A stretch of DNA of 42,951 bases from Candidatus Colimorpha onthohippi (GTDB lineage: Bacteria > Bacteroidota > Bacteroidia > Bacteroidales > P3). Position numbers and translations under genes: made by a program. The number at the start of each line of letters is the position of its first letter. Position 1 is the first letter of the stretch. The stretch lies in assembly GCA_018064565.1 (NCBI GenBank), contig JAGHVA010000058.1, positions 1 through 42,951 of the forward strand. Reading direction: 5' to 3'. The notes under the pieces were generated by a model. It was not told where the DNA came from. It worked only from the letters and a program-made list of their open reading frames with translations, and ran no database searches. Positions 34,454-42,951 of the stretch are shown one piece after another.

Positions 34454-37117
34454 CTACCGTATTATTCTGCTTAGCGCAGTACCCTTGGCTGTACGATACG
34501 GCGTTGGCTGACCAGACTTACCAGCAATATTGCTTGGTGATGCAACCTCAACACCATTGGCATTGTACCAGACAGAACCATTACGATAACCCAAAATATT
34601 AGGTTTGGCAGCTGTAGCATCATCAACATAAACCACCCAGTCGTCGCCAGCACCATTATAGATTTTACCACTATACTGAGCAGCACCTTTGTTCAAGTCG
34701 CCAACAGTGTAGGACTCATACAACAAATAGGGGTCTTTTAGCACATATTGGTTTCCGTCAAAATAGTCAAGACGAACACCGACATTGAAGATAAGATCTT
34801 GGAAATAGAACTTATCCTGGATGTAACCAGCCATGTAGGTAGGTGAGAATGCGGGGAGGTAACGGTAATTGGCATGACCTGCGGCTGAAGGATTGTAGAA
34901 ATCCTCAAGAGTCCAGTTGCGACCGTTATACTTCTCGCCAGTGTGGTCATACCCATTATAACTCACATAGGACGAACCCTGATTAAACAGCTCATCGGTC
35001 GAGAACATCTTGATACCACCAGCGGAGACAAAATCATCTGGAGAATAACGGTCGATATCAATCCACGAAACATCGTTTTTAGCCATACCTAAATATTGAC
35101 GCATGGCAATATCGAACGACTCCTGCTGATCAGCAACATACAAAGGGTCATAATCCACGTAAAGGTTTGAACCCTCCCAGCGATAATTAGGATTGGAAAA
35201 GTCCAACTGCTGGATATGCTTGTTAGCCTCTTGACGCATAAGCGTCCAAAGACCATAAGCATTAAGTGAATAAGACGCTGATGAGAAACGGTCATATTGG
35301 AAACCAATCTCAATTTCATGACCTTTAATCTCAGCAGATGCCTTGGCTTGGAAATAATAATAGTCCGTACGTCCGTATCCGAACGTATTGTCGGTTACAC
35401 CTACGTTGGTAAACAAACCATAGATACTGGCAGGGCCATCACCATTACGAAGACCTTTATACTCAATGAGGTCGTTGAAGTTGTTGATCGAACCCTTCAA
35501 ATCATCAATACCTAACAACTGTGTATTGTAATTTGCCAACACCTCATGATCCTTGTCGGGTGTAAACGACTCAATTTGGTCTCTCCAACCATTCTGTACA
35601 AAAGCAGATTGCTTAACACCATTATAATCAACCTGAGTAGCAGAGCTATAACTGCGAGACCGATTTGTTACAAACTGACCAATATAACCATATTTGAAAA
35701 TGTCGTCCAGAGATGAACCATAATTAGAGTTGTATGATTTGCTGTTCGAGCGGCTATACATGGCGGTGATGTTGTACATCACATTGGTAAGCAGTGCACT
35801 CTTCTTTGTCTCGGGGAGTGTTGCATCAGCAGGCTGATCGGTAGCATCGGGGAAACGCTGTGTGAAGTCGAGTGTGATACCATAGGTAGAACTCTCAGTT
35901 ACATTGACTCCCTGACGGGAAAGGTTAAGAGCCAATCCTGCCAAACTAGCACTTGGCGACTTCGAATACGCAAACTCCCCAGTAACCGTCAAAGTGGCAT
36001 AATCCGAGAAACGGAAATCGACCGCACCTTCAGCTGCGATGCCATACGAACTAAGATTTGGTACACGAGACTTGTCATCACCAAAATCAGAAGCCTTCGG
36101 ACGAGTAAATGTCACAAAGTCGTCCTTACCCAAGCAAGTCTCCGCAGTATAGTTCACAGCGCCTGTCAAAGGATCGTATGCCAATGGATTCTGTTCAATA
36201 TAACGCACAGTGGCATCGTTGACCATTTGATATCGGTTGCTCTTTACACGATACAGACCCGACTTGGTAAACGACCCCTGAGCAGTAAGACGGAATCCAA
36301 CGAGCGTACGCTCGGTAGTGCCACCACCCTCAAGATTGTATTTTTTCTTTACCAGTGGACCTGTCAAGTATGCCATCAAACTATTAGCCAGCCGATAATC
36401 GAGCCAACCCTCATATTTGATAATACCCTTAAACTGACTTGAAGGCGGTTTCAAGGTGATAATCTGAGTACCACCGATAGCCTCTCCGATGGAAGCTGGA
36501 GTACCGCCAAGGATAACCTGAATTTCAGCGATAGCTTCCTTAGGAGCCTGAATGCCCGTACGCTTACGGACACCGCCCTGCATGGTAACCATACCATCCT
36601 CACCACGAGCCGTGGATGTTCCACCATCGGAATAACCCACACCACCGACTGCTGCAACAATAGCATCAACTGACGTACCAGGCATACGTGCGATATCGTC
36701 AGAACTGAGACGCGATCCAGACTCAGGGGTACCGATTTCAATCACAGGGACTTTCTGCTCAACAATAACAACCTCCTCAAGGTTGGTTGCCGTAGGCACG
36801 AGCTGTACATCAGCGATAGTAAAACCAGAAGCAGTTACCGTGATACCCGTGCGAACATACTTCTGATAACCCACAGAGGACACCTCAATATCATACTTAC
36901 CCACAGGCAGAGGCTTGATGGTAAACACACCATCGAAGTCAGTCTGACCACCACGGATTTGCTGTCCATCCTGCTTGGCGACAACATTGACAAACGGCAA
37001 CGGTTCTTGCGTCTTAGAATCAGTAATTGTACCCTTGAGGGTACCTTGAGCCAGAGCCACAGACCCCGTAGCCACAAGGAGACCGATTGCCAACAGTACT
37101 TTTTTGAACATACTCAT
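34454..37117 (-). CDS. TonB-dependent receptor, N-terminal part (frameshifted gene)
   Basis: An outer-membrane receptor, 887 residues before the break. It has a signal peptide ending SVALAQ and a carboxypeptidase-regulatory-like domain (GTLKGTITDSKTQEPLPFVN then VGYQKYVRTGI). The plug follows (LSSDDIARMPGTSVDAIVAA, then EAIAEIQVILGGTPASIGEA), and then most of the barrel. The frame stops at 34454 after ...GTALSRIIR, while the -1 frame carries straight on with the missing C-terminus. That indicates a one-base loss, real or from sequencing. It is the first gene of an operon with the giant exoprotein and the PorV-like gene. The ligand is unknown; the operon suggests a link to the exoprotein. Confidence 0.9.
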   Translation of the reverse strand: MSMFKKVLLAIGLLVATGSVALAQGTLKGTITDSKTQEPLPFVNVVAKQDGQQIRGGQTDFDGVFTIKPLPVGKYDIEVSSVGYQKYVRTGITVTASGFTIADVQLVPTATNLEEVVIVEQKVPVIEIGTPESGSRLSSDDIARMPGTSVDAIVAAVGGVGYSDGGTSTARGEDGMVTMQGGVRKRTGIQAPKEAIAEIQVILGGTPASIGEAIGGTQIITLKPPSSQFKGIIKYEGWLDYRLANSLMAYLTGPLVKKKYNLEGGGTTERTLVGFRLTAQGSFTKSGLYRVKSNRYQMVNDATVRYIEQNPLAYDPLTGAVNYTAETCLGKDDFVTFTRPKASDFGDDKSRVPNLSSYGIAAEGAVDFRFSDYATLTVTGEFAYSKSPSASLAGLALNLSRQGVNVTESSTYGITLDFTQRFPDATDQPADATLPETKKSALLTNVMYNITAMYSRSNSKSYNSNYGSSLDDIFKYGYIGQFVTNRSRSYSSATQVDYNGVKQSAFVQNGWRDQIESFTPDKDHEVLANYNTQLLGIDDLKGSINNFNDLIEYKGLRNGDGPASIYGLFTNVGVTDNTFGYGRTDYYYFQAKASAEIKGHEIEIGFQYDRFSSASYSLNAYGLWTLMRQEANKHIQQLDFSNPNYRWEGSNLYVDYDPLYVADQQESFDIAMRQYLGMAKNDVSWIDIDRYSPDDFVSAGGIKMFSTDELFNQGSSYVSYNGYDHTGEKYNGRNWTLEDFYNPSAAGHANYRYLPAFSPTYMAGYIQDKFYFQDLIFNVGVRLDYFDGNQYVLKDPYLLYESYTVGDLNKGAAQYSGKIYNGAGDDWVVYVDDATAAKPNILGYRNGSVWYNANGVEVASPSNIAGKSGQPTPYRTAKGTALSRIIR

Positions 37118-37194
37118 TGTATTTTAGATTTTCGTTTTATTTTCGTAGAAGACAATGATATAACTAAGTCAAACCATCACGCCCAAAACACAAC

Positions 37195-37536
37195 TCAATC
37201 AATATACGGATTATTTAATATTGTGGAATAGATAATCGCTTTACGCGCATCAAAACTCACACCATCCTCTTCGCCAGCAATAGCCATCGGCTGCTGACAC
37301 ACATTATGTCTATTCTCAACATGGGGAAGCGAGCCAGCTGTCTCATACGAGAAATATGGCGAACTTTCATTCGCTTTATGACCAGCATTTTTGCCCTTGG
37401 CTGCCGACCTATTGTATGACCTATTCCTGCTACTGCTATTACTCGAGGCAGAACTATCAACACTACTCTTCTTGGCCGTGAGCAAAGGCTTGAAAAAGAG
37501 TAATGCCATAACCATTATTGCAACAAACAGTGTCAC
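37195..37536 (-). CDS. Small membrane-anchored hypothetical protein
   Basis: A 113-residue product: an N-terminal hydrophobic helix (TLFVAIMVMALLFFKPLL), a Ser/Asn/Arg-rich low-complexity linker, and a C-terminal segment ending FDARKAIIYSTILNNPYID. That tail resembles the ends of short Bacteroidales hypothetical proteins, which is the main reason to accept the gene. The start is GTG at 37536; ATG codons at 37515 and 37509 are alternatives but would shorten the helix. It lies between secDF and the TonB-dependent receptor on the same strand, separated from secDF by its own interval with an inverted repeat on the far side. Function unknown. Confidence 0.6.
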   Translation of the reverse strand: MTLFVAIMVMALLFFKPLLTAKKSSVDSSASSNSSSRNRSYNRSAAKGKNAGHKANESSPYFSYETAGSLPHVENRHNVCQQPMAIAGEEDGVSFDARKAIIYSTILNNPYID

Positions 37537-37590
37537 AGAATTTCAGATTGAGAAATTAACTAATTTGACTTGTATTTATTTATAGTAAGT

Positions 37591-37635
37591 ATTACCTACC
37601 AGCTACCATTGAAAGCAACATAGCTGGTAGGTAAT
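37591..37635 (-). terminator. Inverted repeat after secDF, probable terminator
   Basis: A 15-bp perfect inverted repeat (ATTACCTACCAGCTA at 37591-37605 and its complement at 37621-37635) with a 15-base loop, starting 9 bases after the secDF stop. The minus-strand tail is ACTTACTATAAATAAAT, poor in T, so termination may be weak or the hairpin may protect the mRNA end. Confidence 0.65.
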
Positions 37636-37643
37636 GACATTTA

Positions 37644-40600
37644 TCAGTCCGCAAGCTGTTTGTCCTTTTTGTTCGACAATTCATAAACAACTGGACAAGC
37701 AATACATACAGAAGAGAACACACCCACCAAAACACCGATAAGCAAGGCAAAGATAAATCCACGGATAACCTCACCACCGAATATGAACATCATCAAAAGC
37801 GTGAAGAAGGTAGTACCACTGGTGTTGACCGTACGAGCCAATGTGGAATTGACAGCATCGTTCATGTGTTGCATCAACGTATGTTTTGGATGAAGCGTAC
37901 GATTTTCGCGAACACGGTCAAAGATAACCACTGTAGCGTTGATAGAATAACCTATTACAGTAAGTACTGCTGAAATAAAATACTGATCAACCTCCAAGTT
38001 AAACGGCAACAAGCCATATAACAACGAGAACATACCGATAACAAGGATGGTATCGTGAGCTAATGCGGTAACACTACCCAAACCGAAACGCCACGATTTA
38101 AAACGGAGACCGATATAGATAAACATCACCAAAAGACCACCGATAACAGCCCAGATAGAGTGCATCAAATTATCGTGTGCAATTGTGCCTCCCACTTGAT
38201 CAGCCTGAATAATACCCAATGGGTTCGTCTCGGTTGATTTGAAATCCTCAAGCGAAATCTGATCCTTAAAATATTTTTTACTACCCTCATAGAGTTTGGA
38301 GACAATCTCACTCTTCACCTCATCACCATCTTCTTTGATTTTGTACTTGGTGGTGATTTTCACCTGACTTGTGGGACCATAACTCTTCACTTCTGGAGCC
38401 TCTTCAAACTGAGCAGCCATTGACGCACGAACGTCAACCGCATTAACTGGCTGATCAAAACGGACTACATAAGTACGACCTCCTGTAAAGTCGATACCAA
38501 AACTGAGACCACGGAAACAGAAACTGGCTATGCAGATAACAATAGCCACAATCGCTATGGTATAGAACGTCTTGCGACCGCCAATGAAATTGACATGAGC
38601 ATTACGCAGGAAATTCTCAGAGAACTTAAATGAGAAATTGATAACTTTCTTGTGGTTAAGCATCCAATCCAAGCATAGTCTGGTAATGAAAATCGATGTA
38701 AACAACGACGTTACAATACCAACACAAAGTGTAACAGCAAAACCCTGAACAGCACCAGAACCGAACATGATAAGCACCAAACCCAAAAGGAATGTGGTAA
38801 CCTGACCATCGATAATAGCGGAGTAGGCATTTTTGAAACCAGTTTCAATTGCATTAGACATGCTTGCACCCAAACGCAACTCTTCCTTGATACGTTCATA
38901 TATAATAACGTTGCCATCAACTGCCATTGCCATAGTAAGCACGATACCCGCAATACCAGGCAAAGTAAGTACCGAACCAATGGACGCCAACACTCCAATC
39001 AAAAGAAACACGTTGGTAATCAAAGCAACGATTGAGACCCAACCAGCGCGGTTATAAAATACCACCATATAGACAAGCACAATCACAAAGGCCAAAATAA
39101 AGGAGATAAGACCCTTGTTGATTGACTCCTGACCCAAAGAAGGACCGACAACAGCCTCTTGGACAATCACAGCAGGGGCTGGCAACTTACCTGATTTGAG
39201 AATGTTCGCAAGGTCTTTTGCCTCCTCAAGTGTAAAATCGCCAGTGATAGAGGAACGACCTCCAGCAATCTCACCATTAACCACAGGGGCAGAATAGACC
39301 TGATCATCCAAAACGATAGCAATGCAATTGCCCACATTCTCGCCAGTAATACGTTTCCACTCACGTGCACCCTCGGAGTTCATTGTCATGGAGATTTCAT
39401 TGCCACCAACATTTGAAAAATCCTGACGGGCATCAGTGATAACACCACCGTCGAGCAACGGCTCTGCATTGCGAGTCTCAATCTTAATGGCATACAACTG
39501 ATATGTCTCAGAACCTTTGATCGGCTTTGCACCCCATAAAAATTTCACACGACGGGCATCAATAACCTTGCGGTCATACGCCTTACGAAGCATCTCGTTG
39601 ATAGACTCGCGATCCTTACCCATGGCATAACCAACCACTGGACCACGACCAGCTGCACCCGACTGAGGATCGATATTCAAAGCAATTTTTGAATATAATG
39701 GATGTGCGTTGTCTGACTCTTTTGCATCTTCCTCTTTTGCGTTAAGCGGCTTTGCTGCCAATTTGTCAAGCTCCGAATCCGCAGAATCGGTAGAAATAGT
39801 ATCAGCAACCTTATCTTCTTCATTATTCTTGGAGATTGAGGCCAAATACTCATCAGCTTTAGCAATCATATTGATTGCCTCAGGACAATCGTAGGTGGAC
39901 CAAAAATCAAGCTGTGCTGTACCTTGTAAGAGTTTGCGAACGCGCTCAGGCTCTTTCACACCAGGAAGTTCAACCAATATTCGTTCAGAAGAACGAAGCT
40001 GCTGAATCGTAGGCTGTGCTACGCCAAACTTATCAATACGCTGATTGATAATCTCGAAAGTACGATCATACGCTGACGCTGCCTCTTCTTTTACCACTTT
40101 AATGACAGCATCGTTGTCGTCATTGATCTTGATACGGTCTTTGAGTTGATTGATAAAAAGTGTGGACAGCTGCTGATCGGGAGCCACCTTCTTAAATTCA
40201 TCATAGAATATGGAGACAAAATCTCTATTGGTCGTTGTTTTTTGGGCTGCGAGGGCGTTATCAATCGCAGTGTTGAAAGCAGGATCCTCGGTGTGGTCGG
40301 CCAAAGCACGCACCACATCAACGGTAGATACTTCAAGCATCACGTTCATACCACCCTTAAGGTCAAGACCCAACCCAATCTCACGAGCTTGGCATTCGCG
40401 ATAGGTATAACCTAAATATACCTTTTCTGACGCCATAGAATCTAAATAGTCTGCCTCAACGTTGTTTTTAATTGAGTCAATCACTTGAGGCAGAAGGCGC
40501 TGATCGATGTTCGCACGAATTAACGGTTCCTGTTGCTTAGCATAGGTTTCAGCTTTATTTTTTGCCTTGCTCTCAATATTGCGCGTTACGAAAGTAAACG

Positions 40601-40667
40601 ACAACTGAAAAAGACAGACCAGGGCGAAGGCCCAAGTCAAAAACTTAATAAGTCCTTTATTTTGCAT
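37644..40667 (-). CDS. secDF: Fused protein translocase subunit SecDF
   Basis: A 1007-residue inner-membrane protein that uses the proton gradient to help pull exported proteins from the SecYEG channel. The SecD half has an N-terminal anchor, the LGLDLKGGMNVMLEV motif, a large periplasmic domain with inserted acidic segment (about residues 270-320), and a membrane domain with MAMAVDGNVIIYERIKEEL. The SecF half begins near VINFSFKFSENFL with GIDFTGGRTYVVRF and ends with the motif VIGYSINATVVIFDRVRENR. Fusion of SecD and SecF is usual in Bacteroidetes. It has its own promoter region upstream and a hairpin downstream. Confidence 0.97.
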   Translation of the reverse strand: MQNKGLIKFLTWAFALVCLFQLSFTFVTRNIESKAKNKAETYAKQQEPLIRANIDQRLLPQVIDSIKNNVEADYLDSMASEKVYLGYTYRECQAREIGLGLDLKGGMNVMLEVSTVDVVRALADHTEDPAFNTAIDNALAAQKTTTNRDFVSIFYDEFKKVAPDQQLSTLFINQLKDRIKINDDNDAVIKVVKEEAASAYDRTFEIINQRIDKFGVAQPTIQQLRSSERILVELPGVKEPERVRKLLQGTAQLDFWSTYDCPEAINMIAKADEYLASISKNNEEDKVADTISTDSADSELDKLAAKPLNAKEEDAKESDNAHPLYSKIALNIDPQSGAAGRGPVVGYAMGKDRESINEMLRKAYDRKVIDARRVKFLWGAKPIKGSETYQLYAIKIETRNAEPLLDGGVITDARQDFSNVGGNEISMTMNSEGAREWKRITGENVGNCIAIVLDDQVYSAPVVNGEIAGGRSSITGDFTLEEAKDLANILKSGKLPAPAVIVQEAVVGPSLGQESINKGLISFILAFVIVLVYMVVFYNRAGWVSIVALITNVFLLIGVLASIGSVLTLPGIAGIVLTMAMAVDGNVIIYERIKEELRLGASMSNAIETGFKNAYSAIIDGQVTTFLLGLVLIMFGSGAVQGFAVTLCVGIVTSLFTSIFITRLCLDWMLNHKKVINFSFKFSENFLRNAHVNFIGGRKTFYTIAIVAIVICIASFCFRGLSFGIDFTGGRTYVVRFDQPVNAVDVRASMAAQFEEAPEVKSYGPTSQVKITTKYKIKEDGDEVKSEIVSKLYEGSKKYFKDQISLEDFKSTETNPLGIIQADQVGGTIAHDNLMHSIWAVIGGLLVMFIYIGLRFKSWRFGLGSVTALAHDTILVIGMFSLLYGLLPFNLEVDQYFISAVLTVIGYSINATVVIFDRVRENRTLHPKHTLMQHMNDAVNSTLARTVNTSGTTFFTLLMMFIFGGEVIRGFIFALLIGVLVGVFSSVCIACPVVYELSNKKDKQLAD

Positions 40668-40714
40668 AGTTTATGTATTAATTAGTTTCCAATAAATAGT
40701 ACACTTTGAACGTG

Positions 40715-40722
40715 CAAAGATA
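40715..40722 (-). promoter_or_regulatory. Putative -7 box for secDF
   Basis: The minus strand reads TATCTTTG followed by C, about 50 bases before the secDF ATG. A TTTG lies 16 bases further upstream, closer than the usual 19-20, so the -33 element is doubtful. Confidence 0.55.
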
Positions 40723-40799
40723 GCACTTTTATTTGATACAAACGACATTTAATAAAAAGTAGGCATATTTTTTTTTACGATGCAACCTTGCCCTCAGAC

Positions 40800-40830
40800 A
40801 AAGAAAGCGACAACAGAATTGGTTGTCGCC
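40800..40830 (-). terminator. Intrinsic terminator after the DUF4301 gene
   Basis: An 8-bp stem GCGACAAC/GTTGTCGC (40808-40815 and 40823-40830) with a 7-base loop. On the minus strand it is followed by TTTCTTTG. It lies 35 bases after the DUF4301 stop. Confidence 0.75.
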
Positions 40831-40865
40831 TAAATATGAAAGTGGTAGCCCCAATAGGATACCCA

Positions 40866-42416
40866 TTACCTGAGCGGAGCAGGCATGTGTTCAGGACGCA
40901 GCAGGTCGTTGACCGACTTGACTGGTGAGAACGTTTCGATAGGCACCTCAACGAATAATGTAATCCAATCAGCCATAGCTCCATTCCACAAGCCTGGAAG
41001 TTCCTGCGTTTTGAGTGTGAGAGGACCACTACTTTTCTTCGCAATAAAACCAGCATTCGGATTTGAATAATCAGGCAAATTGAAATAATGCCCCTTATAA
41101 TCACGAAGACCGCAAACGAGGTCAACTGGATTGAAATGGGTAGATTGGCGAAGAATGGCTTCTTGTGTGGGGTCATTGCGGTTAATCTGATTAGCCTCAA
41201 CTATCTGCAACGACTTGCTTCCATCCTCGTCCAGCACCCAAAACGGACCTCCTCCTGGCTCACCTTGATTGCGAACCATACCACACACACGCATTGGTCT
41301 GTTAAGCAATCTCACCAACCGCTGCTGACGAGAATTCAAATTTTGCTGGCAAAAAGCCGACCCCAAATCAATCATCAGTTGCGTTTGTACAAACTTCTCT
41401 ATATTCAAAAGCTCCTTCTCCTCAAGTTGAGACTTTGACATCATCCGTAGATAGCCGTGCGATTGCTGTTGCAAACGCATCAGCAAGCCTGCCAAAATTT
41501 TCTTGTATGTAAAGGTAGGTTGCTTAGCCCAATCAGGAACAACATTGTCGATATTCTTTATAAATACGATATCCGCCGACAGATTGTTCAAGTTGTGCAA
41601 TAGCGAGCCATGCCCACCTGGGTGAAAAATCAAACGACCCTGTTGGTCTCGTACTGGTTCGTTGTACTGATCCACCGCAAGTTGATCGGTGGTAGGCGAC
41701 TGCTCTGAAAAAGAAATATGGTATTTTACATTCAATGCAAACTGATAGTACGACCTAACCTGACGCAGTGTAGATTCAAACAATTTTCGATGTTTTCCTG
41801 ACACCGTAAAATGCATACGTACAATACCTTGTGCGTCTTTTGCGTAATTTGCGCCTTCTATGAGATGTTCTTCGAATGGAGTTCTATGTAAGTTACCGTA
41901 AGTATGAAACTTAAGTAGTGCTTTAGGAAGCGAGCCATACGAAAGGTAACGATCTTGCAATAGAAAATTTATTATGGTAGTATAATCACCACGCTCAAGA
42001 TACTCTTCTATATCCAATGAGGCTCGAGCCATGGTATTTTTCAAATCTGTATAGAATGGGAAATTCCGCAGATTATCCACAAAACGCTGAACTTCGGGAA
42101 ACTCTTTTGCGAAGTTGTGCGACACTCCGAAATAGGAGGAGGCGAATGTAAACAAATCCTTAAACATACGAGATGCAGCACCTGAGGCAGGGACAAACTT
42201 AAGCATACTATGCTGAGGTGCGAGCAATTCATAGTCGCCAAGGGCTGATGCCACTTGCGACTTTGATAATTTCAGAATTCCATTTCCTACCGTTGCAGGA
42301 GCTGCCAGTCTAATTTTAGGAAAGCCGTTACGGTAGTTTAACATCTGCTGATTGACCAATTCCATGGTAAGACCATGCGACTGGATTTGATTGATATCTT
42401 CTGGACTAAACGACAT
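40866..42416 (-). CDS. DUF4301 family protein
   Basis: A 516-residue soluble protein of a Bacteroidetes family without assigned function. Visible conserved motifs are LKFVPASGAASRMFKDLF near residue 70, FHPGGHGSLLHNLNNL then ADIVFIKNIDNVVPDW in the middle, and GMVRNQGEPGGGPFWVLDED after that. The GGHG...NIDN pair recalls the UDP-sugar pyrophosphorylase class of nucleotidyltransferases, where a GHG and a NxDN segment contact the sugar nucleotide. That is an inference from motif shape only. Length is normal and there is no signal peptide. It stands between two terminators, so it is probably transcribed alone. Confidence 0.9.
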   Translation of the reverse strand: MSFSPEDINQIQSHGLTMELVNQQMLNYRNGFPKIRLAAPATVGNGILKLSKSQVASALGDYELLAPQHSMLKFVPASGAASRMFKDLFTFASSYFGVSHNFAKEFPEVQRFVDNLRNFPFYTDLKNTMARASLDIEEYLERGDYTTIINFLLQDRYLSYGSLPKALLKFHTYGNLHRTPFEEHLIEGANYAKDAQGIVRMHFTVSGKHRKLFESTLRQVRSYYQFALNVKYHISFSEQSPTTDQLAVDQYNEPVRDQQGRLIFHPGGHGSLLHNLNNLSADIVFIKNIDNVVPDWAKQPTFTYKKILAGLLMRLQQQSHGYLRMMSKSQLEEKELLNIEKFVQTQLMIDLGSAFCQQNLNSRQQRLVRLLNRPMRVCGMVRNQGEPGGGPFWVLDEDGSKSLQIVEANQINRNDPTQEAILRQSTHFNPVDLVCGLRDYKGHYFNLPDYSNPNAGFIAKKSSGPLTLKTQELPGLWNGAMADWITLFVEVPIETFSPVKSVNDLLRPEHMPAPLR

Positions 42417-42445
42417 AACTTATGATTCTTTATATTAACAAACAG

Positions 42446-42482
42446 ACAAGGGACTTTTCGTAGAAATCGGAAAGTCCCTTGT
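42446..42482 (-). terminator. Hairpin between the lipoprotein and DUF4301 genes
   Basis: A 12-bp perfect inverted repeat (ACAAGGGACTTT and its complement) with a 13-base loop, 24 bases after the lipoprotein stop and 30 bases before the DUF4301 ATG. The minus-strand tail (CTGTTTGTT) is moderately T-rich. It is best read as the terminator of the lipoprotein gene. Confidence 0.65.
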
Positions 42483-42506
42483 TATTACAACGAACAACGC
42501 CAACAG

Positions 42507-42951
42507 TTATTCTTCTACATCTTCCAATTTATTGAAATCTAAGTACAATGTAGTCTCAACCGTTTCACCATCTTTGAGACGCACCGATGTCAACGCCGTG
42601 CGCTTGCCAATACGCTCTTCATGAACATAAATACTGTCACGATAGCCTTGCACCATACCGTAGGTCGGATCCATATACTGATAAGGTACCTGAAACGTGT
42701 CATAAAACGTAGCATACTCATACTTGCATGCATAAACATCAAAAATCGCAGGGGCATGAAAAGTAGCCTCAAACATACCGTTAGCATCTGTAGTGCCCGA
42801 TGCGTTAATTGTACCGCCCGTATGTCCAATACTGATTTGAACATCTGAAACTGGCTCATTCGTGTTTTTTTTGAGCACTTCAACCTTAAGTCCGCAATCA
42901 GTATCCTTATCACACGACACAAAAGACACCAACGATAATGCACTAATTAAC
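42507..42951 (-). CDS. Putative surface lipoprotein, 5' end cut by the window
   Basis: The frame is open to the right edge, so the start is outside the window. The visible N-terminus reads LISALSLVSFVSC-DKDTD, the end of a lipoprotein signal peptide with the lipidated cysteine. The acidic and lysine residues right after it resemble the lipoprotein surface-export signal described in Bacteroidetes. The mature part of about 135 residues begins with an Ig-like / carboxypeptidase-regulatory-like fold (LKVEVLKKNTNEPVSDVQIS, then GTTDANGMFEATF) and ends in an acidic tail. Function unknown. Confidence 0.75.
   Translation of the reverse strand, partial: LISALSLVSFVSCDKDTDCGLKVEVLKKNTNEPVSDVQISIGHTGGTINASGTTDANGMFEATFHAPAIFDVYACKYEYATFYDTFQVPYQYMDPTYGMVQGYRDSIYVHEERIGKRTALTSVRLKDGETVETTLYLDFNKLEDVEE

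Noticed and set aside
34454..34516. Programmed -1 ribosomal frameshifting in the TonB-dependent receptor
   Set aside because: No X-XXY-YYZ heptamer in the zero frame and no downstream structure that I can see; a one-base loss is simpler.
40775..41200. A 141-codon minus-strand frame over the 3' end of the DUF4301 gene
   Set aside because: Same-strand out-of-frame shadow that runs through the DUF4301 terminator; no family resemblance.

Overview
The window reads as a chromosomal segment of a Bacteroidota, most likely order Bacteroidales. The evidence is a fused secDF, the Bacteroidetes-type LptD, DUF4301, DUF2795 and DUF4369/TlpA proteins, a TonB-dependent receptor with an N-terminal carboxypeptidase-regulatory-like domain, PorV-like and type 9 secretion (T9SS) cargo signatures, tRNA-Glu directly before rpsT, and several promoters of the Bacteroidetes form TTG-N19/20-TAnnTTTG. 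There are no insertion sequences, phage genes or CRISPR arrays, and no gene-free stretch longer than about 230 bases.

Layout. 1-2.6 kb (minus): rnfA, then a tight DUF2795 / DUF2520 Rossmann / tatD operon. 2.6-7.4 kb (minus): an S41 processing protease, a TlpA-like thioredoxin lipid-envelope protein, Mrp, NifU-like and a PduO-type cobalamin adenosyltransferase. 7.4-8.7 kb (plus): a conserved hypothetical, tRNA-Glu and rpsT, then a decayed 3'-5' exonuclease start. 8.8-12.3 kb (minus): N-acetylmuramoyl-L-alanine amidase, GldA-like ATPase, pyrF and a small membrane protein. 12.4-15.8 kb (plus): lptD and a MerR-type regulator, closed by a 20-bp perfect bidirectional terminator.

15.9-26.1 kb (minus): two tandem giant secreted proteins (about 1640 and 1687 residues) built of cysteine-bearing repeats and ending in the T9SS type B (gliding-motility-associated) C-terminal domain. 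Read repeat by repeat they are almost perfectly collinear, and a fixed subset of repeats shows a reciprocal loss of cysteines. This is the most distinctive structure in the window.

26.2-27.2 kb (minus): greA and a HIT-family gene. 27.3-37.1 kb (minus): an apparent three-gene operon of a TonB-dependent receptor (split by a -1 frameshift), a 1625-residue exported protein and a PorV/PorQ-family outer-membrane protein. 37.2-42.95 kb (minus): a small membrane-anchored hypothetical, secDF, DUF4301, and a lipoprotein cut by the right edge.

The window is rich in envelope biogenesis and export: SecDF for inner-membrane translocation, LptD for LPS insertion, an amidase for peptidoglycan, and three very large exported proteins, one with its own receptor and PorV-like partner. 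No core T9SS translocon gene is present here, so the T9SS role of the cargo is inferred from their C-terminal domains and neighbours.
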